A stretch of DNA of 64,000 bases from Hermatobates lingyangjiaoensis (Eukaryota > Arthropoda > Insecta > Hemiptera > Hermatobatidae), in contig JAPFBL010000049.1 in NCBI GenBank assembly GCA_026182355.1, forward strand, positions 620,001-684,000, read 5' to 3'. A program made the position numbers and the translations under genes. The notes under the pieces are model-generated. The model had not been told where the DNA came from. It made no database searches and saw nothing but the letters and a program-made list of their open reading frames with translations. Below, piece by piece: positions 37,381 to 46,569 of this stretch (positions are counted from its first letter, which is position 1; every line of letters begins with the position of its first letter).

Positions 37381-37677
37381 TTCACAATAGACACATAAAA
37401 TAAAAATCAACGACTAAACCAGTGTAAGAAAGTAGAAAAATTACTTATTATATTAGTTGTTAATTCAAAAAAATACTCCACCACTTATATGGACGGAGTC
37501 CTATATAACTTTTTCTTTACAAGGTACTAAAAAAGCTTTCTTTAATGATGTAACGAAATCCTATTCAATGTCAAATGCCATAGTTTTACTGTATCACGAG
37601 TCACTTCCTAATCTTGCTCGAAATCTTGATTGTAGTATGGTTTTTTTCTAATCGCAATAATGTAAGTAATATCTTCA

Positions 37678-37925
37678 TTAAAAACTCTCTAAAAGAACTG
37701 GAGTGTAGTGGTATTTTTAAAATCTCGCGAAGACGTGGCAATAAAATTTATATTGGTTAAACTGGTAAATCATTAAAAACACGTGTCAAACAACACCAAT
37801 ACAACGTAAGTAGAGGTGAACAGAGCCTTACTCTTCATATAAATAATGAAAATCATGATATCAAATAGACAGAAGTTAAACTGGTTACATGTGAAAGATC
37901 GGTGATGTTAAGAAAGAAGTACTAT
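37678..37925 (+). pseudogene. PLE GIY-YIG endonuclease relic
   Basis: The frame reads LECSGIFKISRRRGNKIYIG, a stop, then TGKSLKTRVKQHQYNVSRGE, LTLHINNENHDI, another stop and TEVKLV. The KIYIG block is the YIG strand, and the Arg in KTRVKQH is at the catalytic arginine position of the GIY-YIG fold. In PLEs this domain nicks the target and primes reverse transcription. At least two stops make it dead. Confidence 0.8.
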
Positions 37926-38097
37926 TGAATCCTCTTTGATTAAATTTAATACATCTTCCTGCACTTGTTTGTGTACCCTGATTTGTCTTCTCAACCCCTT
38001 GTTTCCTTTCCAGCACTTTACGCCCTTTAGAATACCTCTCTTGTCTACCACTCTTCTCAACCCCACACCAGATGCTTTACATCACTTGTTTCAGTAT

Positions 38098-38178
38098 TAG
38101 TTAGACTCTGACGAAGACCACTCGTTTTGGTTGAAAGATCTTAGTCGTTTTTCTGATTTTTTACTGTGGTTTAGAGGT
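38098..38178 (+). ncRNA. Hammerhead-like motif in PLE 3' terminus
   Basis: CTGACGA at 38108-38114, one A, hairpin GACCA/TGGTT with 7-nt loop, GAAA at 38133-38136, then GATCTTAGTC. Compared with the copies at 8490 and 24600 (GACCG/CGGTT) the innermost pair has changed from G-C to A-T on both sides, a compensatory change. It lies 3' of the endonuclease relic. Self-cleavage is not shown. Confidence 0.5.
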
Positions 38179-38217
38179 TAATATAGTTCGTATATGGAAA
38201 ATATTATTCACAATATC

Positions 38218-38480
38218 AATCCTTTTACTTTAAAATAAGTAAAGCAGTTACACTGATAACGAAAAAAATATTTTTCGATACTTTGATGGATTTACACGTT
38301 TTGAGATCCTCTGAGTACAATTTTCAATTTTTAATGATGATGCCTGTAGGTTTTTATGTAAAAGGTTTTGGTCATACACTTTAATAAGTCAAATTTATAT
38401 TATGCTCAAAAAAAAAAAAAAAAAAAAAAAAGCCTTTATACTGTAGGAAAGTGGATGCTTCTTGTTTTTGAGTTATATTG
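38218..38480 (+). repeat. R1 repeat fragment with poly(A)
   Basis: ACTTTAAAATAAGTAAAG, then GATGGATTTACACGTTTTGA, match the ACTATAAGTAAAG end of R1 (compare 16440-16560). A run of about 25 A follows at 38406-38431. Strongly diverged. Confidence 0.55.
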
Positions 38481-38977
38481 CTTCATGGGAAATCAACTTT
38501 ATAGCCCATTACATGTGTTTAGAAATACTTTTTAGTGTCACTTCATTAAGTGTACTATAGGTCTTGTTTCTACTTCAATATGCGTACACCATATGCATCT
38601 ACTTCAATATGGGTACTACCTTAACCCTAAACTATATATTTACATAGAACTATGTATATATGCTGAGTAATAAGTATATATTTTATCAGTTTTATGACAT
38701 TTAAATTTTGATATTCCTTGTTTAGTACATTTTTAATTTCTTAGTATTATCTGGAGTTGCTTTAAAAGGGTTATAACATTTTAAAGCCTCTGATTTTATA
38801 TTTTTTTCGTTATATCTTTCTTCTTTGTAATATGATCACCGCTATTTCTTTGATCTCCTCATTATTATTATTATCTCCTCCACCATTTTAACCATTTTAA
38901 AGCTCTTATTCTATTTTTTTTATTTGACCACCAAGTTATACATTCTAATCTAACTTGTGTAATTTGATCATTGCTAT

Positions 38978-39053
38978 AATATATATATATATATCAAATA
39001 AAAAAAAAGATCTTAGTTTTGTTTTCCCATTTCTTATTGTGGTTTGATCATTG

Positions 39054-39084
<31 letters not shown>

Positions 39085-39085
39085 T
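38978..39085. repeat. (TA)n tracts around a PLE family A end
   Basis: Two TA tracts (38978-38993, 39055-39080) enclose a family A end with GATCTTAG and TTGTGGTTTGATCA. The second tract directly abuts the next PLE. Confidence 0.85.
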
Positions 39086-39134
39086 ACAAAACTAAAGTTT
39101 ATTGGGACTCGGTCAGTTCTTCAGGTTCAAAATA

Positions 39135-39419
39135 ATGATTTCTCTAGTAGATGTTCAATCTCTTTTTACTAACGTGCCAATTGATTTAACTTTTGATTTA
39201 ATATATAAACAAAGTGATAAAATTGGACCACATATTGCCATTACAAAACAAAAATTTTTATCCATTCAAAATCTTATTTGTGAAACCCGATATTTTATAT
39301 TTAATGGAGTTTTGTTTATATATAAACAGAAGTTTGGATTACCTATGGGCTCTCCAATATCACCGGTTCTTGCTAACATAGTAATTGTTGAATTACTAAA
39401 GTATTGTAAAAGTGAGTAA
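39135..39419 (+). pseudogene. PLE reverse transcriptase, palm fragment 1
   Basis: Begins ISLVDVQSLFTNVPID, the strand with the first catalytic Asp (VDVxSLFTNVP), runs through a block ending YKQKFGLPMGSPISPVLANI (motif with GLPMGSPxSP, typical of PLE and telomerase-like reverse transcriptases) and stops at TAA just at the boundary of a nested insertion. About the first half of a normal PLE reverse transcriptase is absent. A one- or two-base frameshift is also needed to join it to fragment 2. Confidence 0.88.
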
Positions 39420-39429
39420 AATTCATGAA

Positions 39430-39662
39430 TATAGTTAATAGGTTAGTTCCATTGAGGTTAGTAATATTAGAATTAGTAATAATACATTCCGTCATACCTC
39501 GTAAAGTCTCTGAAAAGCTCGACCGGTTTCGGTCGATTTTTTCAACAAAACAACATTCACAGTCAGTTAGGTGCTCTTGAAGATGGGATCCAGGCGGACC
39601 CGAAACCGGTCGAGCTTTTCAGAGACTTTACGAGGTATGACGGAATGTATTATTACTAATTC
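39430..39662. mobile_element. Nested palindromic PLE insertion with 13-bp target duplication
   Basis: The direct repeat TAAAATTCATGAA at 39417-39429 and 39663-39675 flanks it, and removing the insert plus one repeat brings the two reverse-transcriptase pieces together. Arms 39467-39532 and 39600-39666 are near-perfect reverse complements; the right one slightly overlaps the duplication. The inner part carries TTGAAGA, one T, GGG...CCC hairpin and GAAACCGG (39577-39609). This terminus family is also seen at 49015-49050. It is a compact fold-back of a second PLE family that inserted into the first. Confidence 0.85.
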
Positions 39663-39663
39663 T

Positions 39664-39935
39664 AAAATTCATGAAGCTCTATGTCGATGATTTGTTTGTA
39701 ATTATTGCAAAAAGAAAATAGGATAATGTTTTAAATGTATTTAATTCATATCATAATCGACTTAAATTTACATGTGAGATACAAAAAGATGGCATTCTCC
39801 CATTCCGGATATAAAAGTTATAAGAGGAGAAAATGGAAATATTTTAACCGATTGGTACACGAAACCTACCAGTGCTGGAAGAATACTGAATTATTATTCT
39901 TCCCATCCTATGAATCAGAAATTAAATTGCGTTAA
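39664..39935 (+). pseudogene. PLE reverse transcriptase, palm fragment 2
   Basis: Reads KLYVDDLFVIIAKRK with the YVDD catalytic pair at about 39679-39690, a TAG stop, NRLKFTCEIQKDG, then after a frame change GENGNILTDWYTKPTSAGRI and LNYYSSHPMNQKL. The last block is the conserved PLE region following the palm, and it leads straight into the thumb and endonuclease frame. Confidence 0.88.
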
Positions 39936-40602
39936 GAATGTGGTGAAAAAAGTTGTAGAAGTAAGTTCATCATGCTACCTAAATAAAAATAAGAAAAGGG
40001 TAAAAGAGTTACTACAGAAAAATAATTATCCAGGAAATTTGATTGAGCGTTTTTGGTCAAAATATTTAAGGCAACAACAAGAGCCAGAAAATGATACAAA
40101 TACTGACTTAGAAGTTCAAGATAAAAAGTTTTTTAAATTCCCATATGTTGAAAGATTGCTGCAACCAATTAAAAAAGTCTTCAACAGACACTTACCTCAA
40201 GTTAATTTAGTATTTTATAGCACAAGAAAAGAGAAATCGTTATTTTCAAATATAAAAGAGAAGATTCCAAAGGAATTACAGGGTAATATTATATATGCAA
40301 TAAAGTGCAAAGACTGTAACAAAGTTTATTATGGAGAAACCAGTCGTTTTTTAAAGGAAAGGACTTATCAGCACAGTCATTCTGTAAGAAAAAAGAAAAT
40401 TAATACCACTGCATTAGCAGCACACAGTATTAGTGAAGGCCATAATTTTGATTTTGATGAAATAAAAATAATAGCCAAAGAAATGGATGAACAGAGACGG
40501 AAAACTCTGGAAATGTTATATGTTAGAAAGGACCAGTCGTCCATTAATTATAGAAGTGACATTTCAAATTTTAATAGTATTTATTCGGGTGTGTTAAGTT
40601 AA
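39910..40602 (+). CDS. PLE thumb and GIY-YIG endonuclease frame
   Basis: An uninterrupted frame of 230 codons, the longest in the window. Residues 1-50 finish the reverse-transcriptase thumb (HPMNQKL continues in frame). Residues 75-125 form the linker before the nuclease. Residues 128-205 are the GIY-YIG domain: IIYAIKCKDC at 127-136, VYYGET at 139-144, FLKERTYQHS with the catalytic Arg near 147-151, and LEMLYVRKD with the catalytic Glu at 201. The Cys pair KCKDC between the two GIY-YIG strands is typical of Penelope-type nucleases. The ATG at 39910 is internal to the ancestral polyprotein, so this is the intact 3' half of a broken gene and not an independent start. Confidence 0.9.
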   Translation: MNQKLNCVKNVVKKVVEVSSSCYLNKNKKRVKELLQKNNYPGNLIERFWSKYLRQQQEPENDTNTDLEVQDKKFFKFPYVERLLQPIKKVFNRHLPQVNLVFYSTRKEKSLFSNIKEKIPKELQGNIIYAIKCKDCNKVYYGETSRFLKERTYQHSHSVRKKKINTTALAAHSISEGHNFDFDEIKIIAKEMDEQRRKTLEMLYVRKDQSSINYRSDISNFNSIYSGVLS

Positions 40603-40936
40603 ACATTGTTGATAGATGAATAATTGTGTTAGTGACTTTTTGGTTGTCAGGTGAAATTTGGTTACCTTGCTTGGTTGTTTCAGTTCAGTTGCCACGTGTT
40701 CATTCAGACTAAAGTTGTTAAAATCCACGTACTATTTGTCTTTGTAAAATAATTTGTAATGTAATACTTAGTTTTTCTGTTTCAAAATTTATACTTCTGT
40801 AAGTTTTCTCACTAACCTATAGTCAAAATTTCTATTGTAATTTCTTAATTGTAACTAATTGCACTTTTCTGTAAGTTTGACTTTTGAATGATTGTATTAT
40901 TTCTTATATTTCCTCTGTTTTTGTTGGTCTATGAAA

Positions 40937-41025
40937 AGGGTTTTAGTTAAAGACCGAAACGTTGGCAATGAGAGTTTAATTTGAACCTGAAGAACTGACC
41001 GAGTCCTGATAAAACTTAGTTTTGT
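40937..41025 (+). ncRNA. PLE 3' terminus with hairpin and GAAA
   Basis: After the endonuclease stop (40602) and about 330 bp of trailer, a hairpin AGGGTTTTAG...AAAGACC precedes GAAACGTTGG (GAAA at 40956-40959). The left strand reads TCTATGAA where other copies have CTGANGA, so the first core strand is degraded. The position relative to the endonuclease matches that of the family A motif at 38108. Confidence 0.45.
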
Positions 41026-41084
41026 TTCTATTCCACGGTCGATACTTTTATCAATATTTATACATATATATACCGTGTCACCCT

Positions 41085-41205
41085 CGCCACCCTGCCTTCC
41101 TGCGGGACTCTTCGCTCTTCACACCTCCTGATGACGACGATGGTCGAAATATCGATGTGAGTTATGTCTGTGTCTTTCTGTGTGTTTCCTTCGTTTTGAA
41201 TTTAT
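41085..41205 (+). repeat. PLE family B terminus
   Basis: Nearly identical to 9265-9376. Core CTGATGA at 41128-41134, one C, GAC hairpin GTC, GAAA at 41146-41149, then ATCGATGTGAGT. It is followed by a long (TA)n at 41205-41259. Confidence 0.85.
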
Positions 41206-41215
41206 TATATATATA

Positions 41216-41259
<44 letters not shown>
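41205..41259. repeat. (TA)n microsatellite
   Basis: Joins the family B terminus to the left arm of the large fold-back. Confidence 0.95.
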
Positions 41260-41260
<1 letters not shown>

Positions 41261-41261
<1 letters not shown>

Positions 41262-42226
41262 ATTAAAGTTACAGCTAGAGAACACAAGAAAAAGGACTAA
41301 CACTCACGAATCTCGATTATTTCGGCGTCTTGCCGTCTTCAGGAGAGTAGAAAGAAAGAAAATAAAATAAAAGGAGAAAGAATGAAGGAACGGAGACGTA
41401 AATGCGTCCACTGGCCGATGTAAACTGGCGCGATACAATGACACGCAGTGCAGCCATCTTACCAACGTGAACCAGTGTAGGCTGTGAGTTAAAAAAATTA
41501 TAAAAGTGATATTTAAGTAAAAGGGAGGAGAAAAGTAAAAAAGAGAAAGGAAAGGAAAAAACATAAAACTAACTAAAATTAAACGAGAAAAAAAATATAT
41601 ATAAATAAATAAATAAATGAATAAATAAATAAAGATAAAAATAAAATAAAAAATCATCTGTGGCCTGTTGCCACCCACGCCAATCTCCATAACCTTCCCT
41701 TCAACGATTGCTTCAGGGTTAAAATATTAAGAAAACTCTCAAATGATGACACCCAGACCACTCTAAGGGCTTCTGAGGAAGCCTTCATTTGGTTATTGGG
41801 TGCAAGAAATTCCCCTGGTCTAAATTTAATCAGATGATTTTTTATTTTATTTTTATCTTTATTTATTTATTCATTTATTTATTTATTTATATTTTTTTTC
41901 TCGTTTAATTTTAGTTAGTTTTATGTTTTTTCCTTTCCTTTCTCTTTTTTACTTTTCTCCTCCCTTTTACTTAAATATCACTTTTATAATTTTTTTAACT
42001 CACAGCCTACACTGGTTCACGTTGGTAAGATGGCTGCACTGCGTGTCATTGTATCGCGCCAGTTTACAACGGCCAGTGGACGCATTTACGTCTCCGTTCC
42101 TTCATTCTTTCTCCTTTTATTTTATTTTCTTTCTTTCTACTCTCCTGAAGACGGCAAGACGCCGAAATAATCGAGATTCGTGAGTGTCCGTCCTTTTTCT
42201 TGTGTTCTCTAGCTGTAACTTTAATT
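41261..42226. mobile_element. Large PLE fold-back with 0.4-kb arms
   Basis: Arms 41261-41660 and 41831-42226 are almost identical reverse complements. The 170-bp centre and the start of the right arm carry the last codons of a PLE endonuclease in plus orientation. The right arm is that element's 3' trailer, with (TTTA)n near the stop, CTGAAGA, one C, GGC/GCC hairpin, GAAA and GTGAGT (about 42143-42185). The left arm is an inverted copy of the trailer. The open frames reported on both arms (41304-41690 minus, 41923-42183 plus) are mirror images and come from trailer sequence. Confidence 0.9.
41643..41837 (+). pseudogene. PLE GIY-YIG endonuclease, C-terminal 64 codons
   Basis: The frame reads LWPVATHANLHNLPFNDCF, then ILRKLSNDDTQTTLRASEEA, FIWLLGARNSPGLNLIR and TGA at 41835-41837. 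The C-terminal block matches 8922-9041. The conserved Glu pair with the following hydrophobic strand fits the end of a GIY-YIG domain. The frame starts inside the left arm, so it is a 5'-truncated remnant. Confidence 0.65.
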
Positions 42227-42268
42227 ATTTGTCCGTTTGGACCGTCTGATTTCAATTTCAATTCAAAG

Positions 42269-42290
42269 TATATATATATATATATATATT
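42269..42290. repeat. (TA)n microsatellite
   Basis: Follows the right end of the large fold-back. Confidence 0.9.
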
Positions 42291-42667
42291 AGTTTGATTA
42301 CCGCTATTTCTTTGATCCCCTAATGATTATAATCTAGATCAAGTTATTTATATGAGTAATTTGTTTTTCTTTTAAAAAAACATACATTATATGATTTGAA
42401 ATAAAACACACATAATTTATTTCCACATAGATGTACTTCTCAAAATATTACTTAGTCATACAATAATGGGCAATTAGAGCACAAAGAAGTCATTGACCGC
42501 AGGGTCGAGTAGAACGCACTGATCGGTAGAATGCGTATTGAAGTAGCTCTCACTTTTCTCTTTTTTAACTAAATTTAACTAAAATGGCCAAATTGACATA
42601 AAATTGAAAATTGCCTTCAATGTTAAATCCCAAAGTTTGTGGAAACGATACAAGTCCCATTATACGT

Positions 42668-42988
42668 TAGGTTAGGTAAGGTTGCAGTGGCAGTCCCACA
42701 AGGGAACACACGTAGGCCGAGCATTGGTCCTTTGTGATACCACACAGTAAAAATTGATTCTACGGTGGGAGTCCTACATTTTATTTAACTCAAGTGTATT
42801 TAGAGTAGGGATCTTTAACGAATACCTGACATAGTACAGGCTCGGGACCGACGTTTTAACGTCCTTCTCCGAGGTATGACGTGCTCAGATTTATTCACCT
42901 CCTGCGTGAATAAATCGAGGGCTAGGTGGGGATCGAACCTCAATCGTATCAGTTCAGAGTCGAGTACGTTAACCACTGAGCTAACCTG
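42668..42988 (-). repeat. tRNA-derived SINE, copy 3
   Basis: The minus strand starts CAGGTTAGCTCAGTGGTTAA (A box) followed by GAGGTTCGATCCCC (B box), then the same body and tail as 18227-18497. Full length. Confidence 0.9.
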
Positions 42989-43925
42989 AAAAACTATACC
43001 AAAAAGATAATAATTTAACCTCATCTTCCGGTTATTCTAGAAACTTTAAATTTCGTCATAGATAATGTTTGGGAAGAGCATTATTATTACCACAATAATT
43101 TATGATAATTAAATTATTATGAATATTAGTTGTGATAATAATTAATCTTTTATAAAAAAAAATATTCTACCTGTAGTCACTCTTAGATTGCTCTGTAACA
43201 ATTAATAAATTTCCGACAATAGACAAAAAGTGTATAACTACCTAAAAATACATCAAGTCATTAAATTAATGACTAATTAATTAAATTAATTAGTTAATGA
43301 TTGTGAGAATAGTTTTATCACTGAGCTTGATAAATTGTTTGACTCATTGTCCATCAATTTCATTGTACGTTTAGTATAATACTTTAGTAAGGCCTCTCAA
43401 AACTGTTTACATTAATATGTCAAACATACAATGAAAATCTGCTTAGTTGCTTCCATCTGTATCCAGTTGATTTTAGACTTCATCCATATGCAAGGCAAAC
43501 ACAAATTCTATTTATATTTAATCATTATGCGGATATGTCTTAAGTGTTCAAACATTTTGTTATCTTTTTGGTAACAGATATGTTTCTTAGTTTATTCCCC
43601 AAATATTTCAACTATAAGTTTTATCTTCACTCTCTTGTCAGATTGTACTAAAACAATATTTTATTTTTATTGTACCTCATAAAATAAATATATCTATTTC
43701 AAAACAAATGAAATAATTAAATATGTTGTCTATCAGTTTGTTATTGTTATCACCACAAGGGTTGATATTGTGACTACAGGCTAGCTAGAATAAAATAAAT
43801 TCAATATTAAATTGATTTTCAATGTGTTTGAGTATACGTCCCAGATCAGATTTCATATATTTGAAATATAATCACTACTATTTAATTTATGTTAAAATTG
43901 TATAACAATAACATTAATAATTAAA
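42989..43925. other. AT-rich stretch, no gene seen
   Basis: No supported feature. Confidence 0.45.
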
Positions 43926-43927
43926 AA

Positions 43928-44815
43928 TCTGGAGTTGCTATACTCAACTTCGCTATAAGTAAACATAATATCAAACTCGTTAACCACCAACTGGTGTTTT
44001 GTGTTGTTTTAATTTAGATCAATATGTATCAGTTGCTTAAATTTGACTGTAATCTTTTTAGTAGTTAAAAGAATGATGAAATCAGAGATGAATCTGACAT
44101 CTTATTAAAATTATTAAACTGAGGGCGTGAAAGTCATGGGCGTGAAACTCATACACTCCACAGCCTGAGGTGTCATACTGTCTGTGCCATTGTTGTCACT
44201 AAATTCAACTTCAGATTTTAAGTTCATTAAAGACCTGTATAAATGTAGATAGAGAAATATCACTCACTTCTATAGCTTTAGGCATGATTTGATCCATTCC
44301 GAGATGACTGACTTGAATACAGATATATGGTAATGTGATCAAGGGTTTTTAAATCTTCTAGACATAGAGTTTTGCATTCTTCGAATGATGTCGAATACAG
44401 CTTCCATTCACAGTAGTAATATTTCATGTCCCGTAGAGGTCTTCTTATTTTGTAAAACAAGGGAAAATTAATTAATTTTGTTATAAATGTGAAAGTAGGA
44501 GATGTTTATTAGTCTTTTATCCCGGAGGTAGCACACAGAGTGACTGATCCAGTTATACCTTACATGCTTGGTTTTGTATATCAGAGAACTAATACATACA
44601 ATATCATTGGTATTACCACAGCAGTAATAACACTTTTGTTAAGCCAAAGTGAAGATTTCGTGTTACCAAATAATCTCTTATAGGAGAAGAAGGCTTTTGT
44701 TCCTATAGTCAGTGGATCTCTGACGTGACCCTCTATAACATTATATAGCCATGGAGATAGATAACATTATATCTCCTTTTACATTGAAAATTTCAGCCAA
44801 AGTTTTCCTTTGAAG
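43928..44815 (-). repeat. R1 repeat, copy 4, hairpin-end half
   Basis: Starts AATCTGGAGTTGCTATACTC and CTATAAGTAAAC, as in copies 1 and 3, and is interrupted at about 43985-44480 by unrelated sequence before resuming with GGAGATGTTTATTAGTC. On the minus strand the end forms GAGT-loop-ACTC. The hairpin bases differ from copy 1 (GAGTG/CACTC) and copy 3 (GTG/CAC) but pairing is kept. Confidence 0.6.
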
Positions 44816-45144
44816 ACTTCAAAATATTCCTATTTTGTTTGAAAAATGTTGGAAACATGTAAGAAAAAACGTCATTAAATCATCGAAGAATTAGCTTAAA
44901 ATTAGTATCCGTTTTGTAATATAGAACGATCTTTCGTTCTTCGAACGTCTTTACCTCTACTTCAGCACTACCCAAAGACAATATGATTCATGAACACAAA
45001 ACAAATCAACATTTGATATTACATTTTGTTCAAGGGTGCAATGTACAGACTGATTAGAGCATCTTGTTAGAATATCCATCACACCATGGGGAGTACACTA
45101 GAAATTATGTGTGATTGGCTTTCATTTTTTGATTTTTTTAAATT

Positions 45145-45467
45145 TTAGAAAACTTGGTCTCGCTAACCTGAATTCCTGCGTTAGATAAAGTTTCCCTTTG
45201 CGACTTAGTTAACGTCAATGCGAAATAGACTCTGACGGGACTTTGCAATCGTTTCAACGGAAACAGATAGTGGCTCGGAATCAATGGTATATGCGTGGTA
45301 TACTCACAGACTCCCTAATACCATACCCAGCCATGATATCCGCCTCTATGGCATATCTGTGCAGACCACGAACTCAGAGTCGTGTCCCGTTGCACATTTT
45401 TAGGGCACTCACGTTTCGTAACATGAAATTTGTTACTGCTACTAAATTGCAGCATGATTGGTGCTCC
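45145..45467 (-). pseudogene. Helitron (PIF1-like) helicase, C-terminal relic
   Basis: The minus strand reads MLRNVSALKMCNGTRL, a stop, VRGLHRYAIEADIMAGYGIR, ESVSIPRI, then after a frameshift PLIPSHYLFPLKRLQ, SPVRVYFALTLTKSQ, ETLSNAGIQV. This is the conserved order of the last part of Helitron helicases (LRNxxxxxxLCNGTRL, IPRIPLIPS, then FAxTINKSQGQT). At least one stop and one frameshift are present, and the ATP-binding part lies upstream and is missing. It lies between the two halves of an R1 copy and on the strand for which the R1 hairpin end is the 3' end, as expected for a Helitron. Confidence 0.85.
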
Positions 45468-45860
45468 TACTTTAAGGGCAGTCCAGGAGAAAGAAATTCA
45501 GAGTCAAGAAATTCAGTTGGATAATGAATTTCTTCCTCATCACTAATCACTCTATTTACTGACTTGTAAGTTCTTTCCTCGGCATGATATAGCGTAAGAA
45601 CTGGTTTGTTGATTTTTCATATTAAGGGTTAAGGGTTGATTGCATATTAAGGGTTGAGAATGCTCGTTCACAAAACTGTTTATTCTGAATAGATAGTACA
45701 GCCTCAACTCTGGGGGACACCTTTTCAATGATGTCAAATACGCAATATATTCATATGCCCAAATGAAATTAAAATTAACGAACAATACCTACTTGCTACA
45801 CCTGTGTATTTTCAAAATAAACATGTCTGTGAAGTTAGAAAAATACAGCTTAAAGCCCCA

Positions 45861-46155
45861 TAACTTCGCTTCTGTACTGAATTATCAATCTATTTAGAGC
45901 CCATATTTTAAGTTAAGCATACACAAATCTAGTGTCGAAGTTTCAGCTTGCTATGTCTCATAGTGGCTGAGTTTACTAGTTACAAACGTTTTTGCTTTAA
46001 ACGTCCATAACTTCACTTACACGTTGAATTTCCAATCAATTCAGAGCCTATATTTTAAGTTGGGCATACACAAATCTATTGTCAAGGTTTCAGCTTGATA
46101 TGTCTAATGGTGGCTGAGTTTACTTGTGACAAAATTTTGCGGACAAACCGACAAA
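45861..46155. repeat. Tandem duplication, 147-bp period
   Basis: Two units beginning TAACTTCGCTT and TAACTTCACTT (45861 and 46008) share CATATTTTAAGTT, CATACACAAATCTA and GTGGCTGAGTTTACT. The second runs into TTTTGCGGACAAACCGACAA and a tail ending near TTATTTATATAGATT (46260-46275), which resembles the 3' end of RTE-type LINEs or their SINEs. The class is uncertain. Confidence 0.65.
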
Positions 46156-46329
46156 TGGACAGAAATTTTTCTAAGGGTGGATTCAGTTTCTCCAATGTAT
46201 GAAACGTAAAGAAAACTTGAAATGAGTCAATTCTAAGCAATGTACAGACAAAATCATTATTTTATTTATATAGATTGCTCTTTAAGGTAATTGAAATTTC
46301 ACGACTCTTTTTATATAAATACCTATTTT

Positions 46330-46565
46330 TATACAAAATTGAAATTTTTCAAAAAATTCACCGTAACAATCTTTCTAATTATGTAATTGTCAAAAAAATT
46401 AGCTGTCTCATCTCTCACATAATGCTCTATTTCTAGGTATAATTTCAGTTTGATCCGTCCAACGGCATGGCTTGTATTGTCCTCAACCTTACAGACTGAG
46501 TCATGAGTCAAAATGTTTACATCTTATCAAAAAATAATATTTTTAGTTGTTTTAAAAATCTTGAT
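46330..46565 (-). repeat. R1 repeat, copy 4, interior piece
   Basis: Contains TTTGATCCGTCCAACGGCAT and GGCTTGTATTGTCCTCA, matching 11270-11310 and 25840-25880. With 43928-44815 it brackets the helicase relic. Confidence 0.6.
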
Positions 46566-46569
46566 TAAC

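Larger units (their letters stand above)
37385..38180 (+). mobile_element. Degenerate Penelope-like element, family A
   Basis: The left end (AATAGACACATAAAATAA... AACCAGTGTAAG, to about 37440) is an inverted copy of the outer part of the family A terminus. A degraded coding region follows, then an endonuclease relic, then the family A 3' terminus at 38098-38178 in sense orientation. This copy ties the CTGACGA...GAAAGATCTTAGTC motif to a PLE, since the motif lies about 200 bp past the endonuclease on the same strand. Confidence 0.75.
39086..41025 (+). mobile_element. Penelope-like element with inverted termini
   Basis: A 1.9-kb retroelement bounded by a 45-bp inverted repeat: 39086-39130 is the near reverse complement of 40981-41025 (AACCTGAAGAACTGACCGAG on the plus strand at the right end). 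Inside are the palm part of a reverse transcriptase, a thumb region, a GIY-YIG endonuclease and a 3' terminus with a hairpin plus GAAA (about 40937-40959). The N-terminal part of the reverse transcriptase is missing. The left inverted repeat is thus a copy of the 3' end attached to a 5'-truncated body, the same plan as at 8653-9376 and 41261-42226. It is interrupted by a nested insertion at 39430-39662. Confidence 0.88.

Noticed and set aside
41304..42261. Frames sharing an identical C-terminus on both strands
   Set aside because: They are the two arms of one fold-back read in mirror image; the trailer is non-coding.
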